Positions 5,723 to 8,487 of a DNA stretch of 8,487 bases are shown here, piece by piece. Position numbers and translations under genes: made by a program. The DNA comes from Methanosalsum sp. (lineage in GTDB: Archaea; Halobacteriota; Methanosarcinia; Methanosarcinales; Methanosarcinaceae). The stretch is from the NCBI GenBank assembly GCA_007127385.1, contig SKZM01000070.1, positions 1-8,487 of the forward strand, written 5' to 3'. The number at the start of each line of letters is the position of its first letter. The first letter of the stretch is position 1. The notes under the pieces were generated by a model. The model saw only the letters and a program-made list of their open reading frames with translations. It had not been told where the DNA came from and did not search any database.

Positions 5723-7348
5723 TTACATATCTTCAGGCATTTCCGGCATTCCGCCGCCACCGCCACCTCTGCCGCTTGATGCAATAACGTCATCAATTCT
5801 GAGGATCATTACTGCAGCTTCTGTGGCAGCATTGATTGCCTGGGTCTTGGTTCTGAGTGGTTCCACAACATTATTTTCCCACATGTCAACAACCTTTCCG
5901 GTATATACATCAAGACCTGCTTTCTTGTTACCCTTTTCATGCTGGGATTTCATTTCAACCATTATGTCAATAGGGTCAAGTCCTGCATTTTCTGCAAGTG
6001 TCTTTGGTACAACTTCCAGTGCTTCTGCAAACTTTGATACTGCAAGCTGTTCTCTTCCTTTAAGTGATGATGCATATTCAGAAAGTCTAAGAGATAGTTC
6101 TATTTCAGGGGAACCTCCTCCTGCAACAATCTGCCCATCTTCAAGAGCAACACCTACAACACGCAGTGCATCGTGCAGTGCCCGGTCAAGGCTTTCGACA
6201 ACATGCTCTGTACCACCGTGAAGTACTATTGAAACAGCTTTAGGACTTGGACAGTCGACCACAAAGGTCATTTTTGTGCCACTGATATTTTTTTCCTCAA
6301 CACGGCCGGCGGATCCAAGATCTGATTCATTGATCTCATTGATATCCTGCAGGATATTTGCACCGGTTGCCTTTGAGAGCTTTTCAAGATCACTGGTCTT
6401 TACCCTTCTGAGTGCATATATTCCTTCTTTCTGCAGATAGTACTGGGCAAGGTCGTCAATTCCTTTCTGACAGAAGACCACGTTTGCACCACTGCTGATG
6501 ATCTTACCTACCATATCCTTGATCATCTTTTCTTCCTGGTCCAGGAACATCTGCATCTGGTCAGGAGATGTTATTTTGATCTCTGCGTCCACTTCGGTTT
6601 TTTTCAGTTCGATTGCCTGGCTGAGCAGAAGGATCTTTGCATCCTTAACATGGTCAGGCATGCCGGGATGGACCTTTTCCTTATCAATGACAATTCCATT
6701 GATCAGCTCTGAATCTCTGATGCTTCCACCTGCACGCTTTTCGATCTTGATGTCATCCACATCGACCTTAATGCCGGAATCAGTCTTTTCAGCAACTGCC
6801 CTTACAGCATCCACGGTAAGTTTTGCAAGCTTTTCTTTATGTGACTCTGCACCTTTGCCTGTAATTGCGGTGGATGCAATCTTTTCCAGGGTCTGGGTGT
6901 CATCTTCTGAAACATCAATTGTAATGGTCTTAAGGATCTCTGCTGATTTATTTGCTGCTTGCCTGTAACCACTGGATATGACGGTTTGGTGAATTCCCAT
7001 ATCCATGAGATCCTCTGCCTTTTTGAGCAATTCTCCTGCGAGAATGGCAGCTGTTGTGGTTCCGTCACCTACTTCATCATCCTGGGTTTTTGCAACCTCA
7101 ACGATCATTTTTGCTGCCGGATGCTCAATATCCATTTCTTTGAGAATGGTGGCACCGTCATTTGTGATTACCACGTCTCCCATTGAATCCACAAGCATTT
7201 TGTCCATTCCCTTTGGTCCAAGAGTTGTACGCACTGCATCTGCAACAGCTTTTGCTGCCATGATGTTGTTTCCCTGGGCATCTCGGCCCCTGGTTCTCTG
7301 AGTACCTTCTGCCAATATAAATATGGGCTGTCCACTCATATTTGCCAT
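5723..7348 (-). CDS. thsA: Thermosome subunit (group II chaperonin)
   Basis: An ATP-dependent chaperonin subunit of 541 residues that assembles into a double-ring cytosolic cage with a built-in lid and folds proteins. Hallmarks: N-terminal [31 protein letters not shown] (about 42-51), ITNDGATIL (about 61-69), the nucleotide-binding GDGTTT (94-99), the HDALRVV block (near 391-397) with its catalytic Asp, AGGGSPEIE (near 408-416), and a Gly6-Met tail ending in MPEMPEDM. Length and motif order are normal for the family. The ATG at 7348 is chosen because GGAGG lies 8 nt upstream; an in-frame ATG at 7417 falls in the leader and has no ribosome site. It is transcribed alone from its own promoter and ends at a poly-T tract. 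Methanosarcina-type archaea often have several paralogues, so the exact letter of the symbol is uncertain. Confidence 0.96.
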   Translation of the reverse strand: MANMSGQPIFILAEGTQRTRGRDAQGNNIMAAKAVADAVRTTLGPKGMDKMLVDSMGDVVITNDGATILKEMDIEHPAAKMIVEVAKTQDDEVGDGTTTAAILAGELLKKAEDLMDMGIHQTVISSGYRQAANKSAEILKTITIDVSEDDTQTLEKIASTAITGKGAESHKEKLAKLTVDAVRAVAEKTDSGIKVDVDDIKIEKRAGGSIRDSELINGIVIDKEKVHPGMPDHVKDAKILLLSQAIELKKTEVDAEIKITSPDQMQMFLDQEEKMIKDMVGKIISSGANVVFCQKGIDDLAQYYLQKEGIYALRRVKTSDLEKLSKATGANILQDINEINESDLGSAGRVEEKNISGTKMTFVVDCPSPKAVSIVLHGGTEHVVESLDRALHDALRVVGVALEDGQIVAGGGSPEIELSLRLSEYASSLKGREQLAVSKFAEALEVVPKTLAENAGLDPIDIMVEMKSQHEKGNKKAGLDVYTGKVVDMWENNVVEPLRTKTQAINAATEAAVMILRIDDVIASSGRGGGGGGMPEMPEDM

Positions 7349-7411
7349 AATTCTAGCCTCCTTTACTGTAATTGATTGATTAAAATTTGATTCAGGTTCA
7401 TAATCTTTCAG

Positions 7412-7428
7412 GAGCATCAGAAATGCTC
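7412..7428 (-). promoter_or_regulatory. Perfect hairpin in thermosome mRNA leader
   Basis: GAGCAT (7412-7417) and ATGCTC (7423-7428) form a perfect 6-bp inverted repeat around a 5-nt loop. It would lie about 7-23 nt into the predicted transcript, roughly 65-80 nt upstream of the start codon. It could be an mRNA-stabilising 5' stem, a protein-binding operator, or chance. Confidence 0.35.
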
Positions 7429-7457
7429 GATTTTCCTATTCTAAATGCAAGCACTTC

Positions 7458-7465
7458 TATATAAA
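7458..7465 (-). promoter_or_regulatory. TATA box of thermosome gene
   Basis: The minus strand reads TTTATATA, a near-consensus archaeal TATA box. Initiation about 26 bp downstream (near 7435) gives a leader of about 87 nt, longer than the other units in this window, and the leader contains the hairpin at 7412-7428. I did not recognise a known heat-shock operator here. Confidence 0.65.
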
Positions 7466-7581
7466 TGTATTTGATAATCTATCTGTGATGTTCACTGTAA
7501 GGAGGTGCTCTAAACAGGATAAATACCAGAAAAGCTACACTGCCTCCTGCGTATTGCAAACCTGCCACTTCAGACCTATAT

Positions 7582-8043
7582 TCAGTCCTCAGGAAGGTAT
7601 ATCTTTTCCAGGTGATTGCTTATTCTGCAGTATACATAGTCCCTGTAATTGCTGCGGTTGACAATATCAAATACAGCAATATCCGGAATATACCATGATA
7701 CTGCGGTTACTATATTATTCTCTTCCATCTCGGCGACAATATAATTGAGTTTACCAAAATCATCAACCCATGTTCGCCAGTCACTTGCCCGCATATCACT
7801 TGGATTCCCGGCAATTGCAGTTTCCAGTTTCTTGAGAAGGAAACCATATATCTGAAACCATTGTATATCATCCCTGCTGGCGTTTGCCTTTCCCTGCCTG
7901 ATATCTTCTTCAAGCTGTTTTAAAAAAATAAAAACGTCACTTGATTTTAAGGTCTTACTGCTGATCTTTTTGAGTATAATGTTAGCCCCGTGCATGTCCA
8001 CACTCCGTATGAAAAAGTATTCTCTGCTGAAGGCAGATATCAT
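7582..8043 (-). CDS. Hypothetical protein, family not recognised
   Basis: A protein of 153 residues from the ATG at 8043, or 137 from an in-frame ATG at 7995. I recognise no family. It has no signal peptide or membrane segment and appears soluble. The middle is helical and charged (LKQLEEDIRQGKANASRDDIQWFQIYGFLLKKLE region, about 41-74), followed by a Trp-rich patch (DWRTWVDDF, 88-96) and a hydrophobic beta-like stretch (NIVTAVSWYIPDIAVFDIV, 110-128), ending in an aromatic, charged tail. Both starts have some support: 8043 has GGAAG 2 nt upstream (tight spacing), and 7995 has GGAGTG 5 nt upstream. The gene is divergent from the rubrerythrin and separated from the thermosome promoter by about 115 bp. 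Function unknown. Confidence 0.7.
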   Translation of the reverse strand: MISAFSREYFFIRSVDMHGANIILKKISSKTLKSSDVFIFLKQLEEDIRQGKANASRDDIQWFQIYGFLLKKLETAIAGNPSDMRASDWRTWVDDFGKLNYIVAEMEENNIVTAVSWYIPDIAVFDIVNRSNYRDYVYCRISNHLEKIYLPED

Positions 8044-8070
8044 TACTTCCTTTTTTTATTTGTTCTGAAA

Positions 8071-8078
8071 ATAGATAA
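8071..8078 (-). promoter_or_regulatory. Possible TATA box of the hypothetical gene
   Basis: The minus strand reads TTATCTAT. Initiation about 26 bp downstream (near 8048) would leave only about 5 nt before the ATG at 8043, or about 53 nt before the ATG at 7995. A weak match, given for completeness. Confidence 0.3.
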
Positions 8079-8140
8079 GGCTTTTTCCAAATGTAAGGGC
8101 TATGAATGGTTAATCTTATCTGTAATTGACCAGATATGAA

Positions 8141-8162
8141 TATTAAAACGATTGCTATAAAG
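8141..8162 (+). promoter_or_regulatory. Promoter region of rubrerythrin gene
   Basis: Two AT-rich TATA-like elements are present: TATTAAAA (8141-8148) and TATAAAG (8156-8162). The first predicts a transcript start near 8170, with a short leader before the GTG at 8188. The second would make the GTG nearly leaderless. I cannot decide between them. Confidence 0.4.
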
Positions 8163-8187
8163 TTATAAACAGATGTGGGGACTTCGT

Positions 8188-8487
8188 GTGGATAAAACCA
8201 TAGAAAATCTGACCAAGGCGTTTATTGGAGAAAGCCTGGCAAGAAACCGTTACACCAATTTTGCAAAGGTTGCAAAAAGTGAAGGATATGAACAGATCGC
8301 AGAGATATTTCTCAATACTGCAGAAAATGAAAGGGAACATGCCAAATGGATGCTAAAGCTGATAACCGAGCTTAAAGTTGAAAGCGGGAAGGGACCTGAC
8401 AAGGTCAATCTTGATATTGATGTTCCTGTGTGTGGAACTACTGTTGATAATCTAAATGATTCAATATCAGGGGAAGATTTTGAAACA
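8188..8487 (+). CDS. rbr: Rubrerythrin (3' end cut by window)
   Basis: The N-terminal 100 residues of a rubrerythrin, a non-haem di-iron peroxidase that reduces hydrogen peroxide in anaerobes. The ferritin-like four-helix domain is clear: TIENLTKAFIGESLARNRY (4-22) holds the first iron-ligand Glu15, and AENEREHAKW (45-54) holds Glu48 and His51 in the E-x-x-H arrangement. The visible part ends at ISGEDFET, where the second half of the di-iron domain begins; the C-terminal rubredoxin-like domain, if present, lies beyond the window. I prefer the GTG at 8188 because homologues begin just before K-T-I-E-N-L and GGGGA lies 6 nt upstream. An in-frame ATG at 8173 would add five residues (MWGLR). It is the only plus-strand gene seen. 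Confidence 0.9.
   Translation, partial: MDKTIENLTKAFIGESLARNRYTNFAKVAKSEGYEQIAEIFLNTAENEREHAKWMLKLITELKVESGKGPDKVNLDIDVPVCGTTVDNLNDSISGEDFET

Larger units (their letters stand above)
7349..7581. other. Intergenic region between thermosome and hypothetical gene
   Basis: About 230 bp. The left part is the thermosome leader and promoter. From about 7470 to 7581 I see no gene, no convincing terminator for the hypothetical gene and no strong repeat. A GGAGG (7501-7505) and a CCTCC about 37 bp away are inverted to each other but too short and distant to call a hairpin. Confidence 0.5.

Noticed and set aside
5635..5796. Longer BioY with a 54-residue N-terminal extension
   Set aside because: It overlaps the thermosome coding end and the poly-T terminator, contains the bioY TATA box, and shows no BioY similarity before the ATG at 5634.
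6498..6968. Plus-strand open frame of 156 codons opposite the thermosome
   Set aside because: It is an antisense shadow of the conserved chaperonin; the Ser/Ile-rich product has no recognisable motif.
7501..7546. GGAGG and CCTCC pair as a possible hairpin or hidden small gene
   Set aside because: The arms are only about 5 bp, the loop is long, and neither strand has a start codon at proper spacing that leads to a meaningful frame.

Overview
The window looks like a chromosomal segment of a methanogenic archaeon, probably of the Methanosarcinaceae (inferred; genus not determinable). The evidence is a group II chaperonin (thermosome) subunit with a Gly/Met-rich tail, archaeal-style TATA boxes about 26 bp upstream of apparent transcript starts, several starts that look leaderless, AGGAGG-type ribosome sites elsewhere, and a methanogen-type rubrerythrin. 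All genes lie on the minus strand except the rubrerythrin at the right edge. No RNA gene, CRISPR array, insertion sequence or tRNA was seen.

Layout from left to right. Positions 1-1100 hold two adjacent minus-strand membrane genes that form an operon. The upstream one is a PspC-domain protein with a charged linker and a C-terminal LiaI/LiaF-like membrane hairpin. The downstream one, cut by the window edge, starts with a similar membrane hairpin and continues into pentapeptide repeats whose DNA has a clear 60-bp period. Positions 1163-2637 hold an arsR-permease pair: a cysteine-bearing ArsR/SmtB repressor and an SO_0444/ArsP-type permease with a Cys-rich loop. A large inverted repeat, likely the operator, overlaps the TATA box and the start.

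Positions 2675-5634 carry a complete ECF vitamin transporter, bioY-ecfA-ecfA'-ecfT, with every gene overlapping the next. A BirA-box-like element lies over the bioY start. Positions 5723-7348 encode the thermosome subunit, with a roughly 85-nt leader containing a perfect hairpin and a poly-T terminator downstream. Positions 7582-8043 encode a protein of unknown family. It is divergent from a rubrerythrin that begins at about 8188 and runs off the right edge.

Functionally, the segment combines biotin uptake, metal or metalloid efflux under its own repressor, protein folding, peroxide defence, and an unstudied envelope module. The units appear independently transcribed, each with its own promoter-like sequence. 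The most unusual piece is the PspC/LiaF-like pair whose second member ends in a pentapeptide beta-helix.
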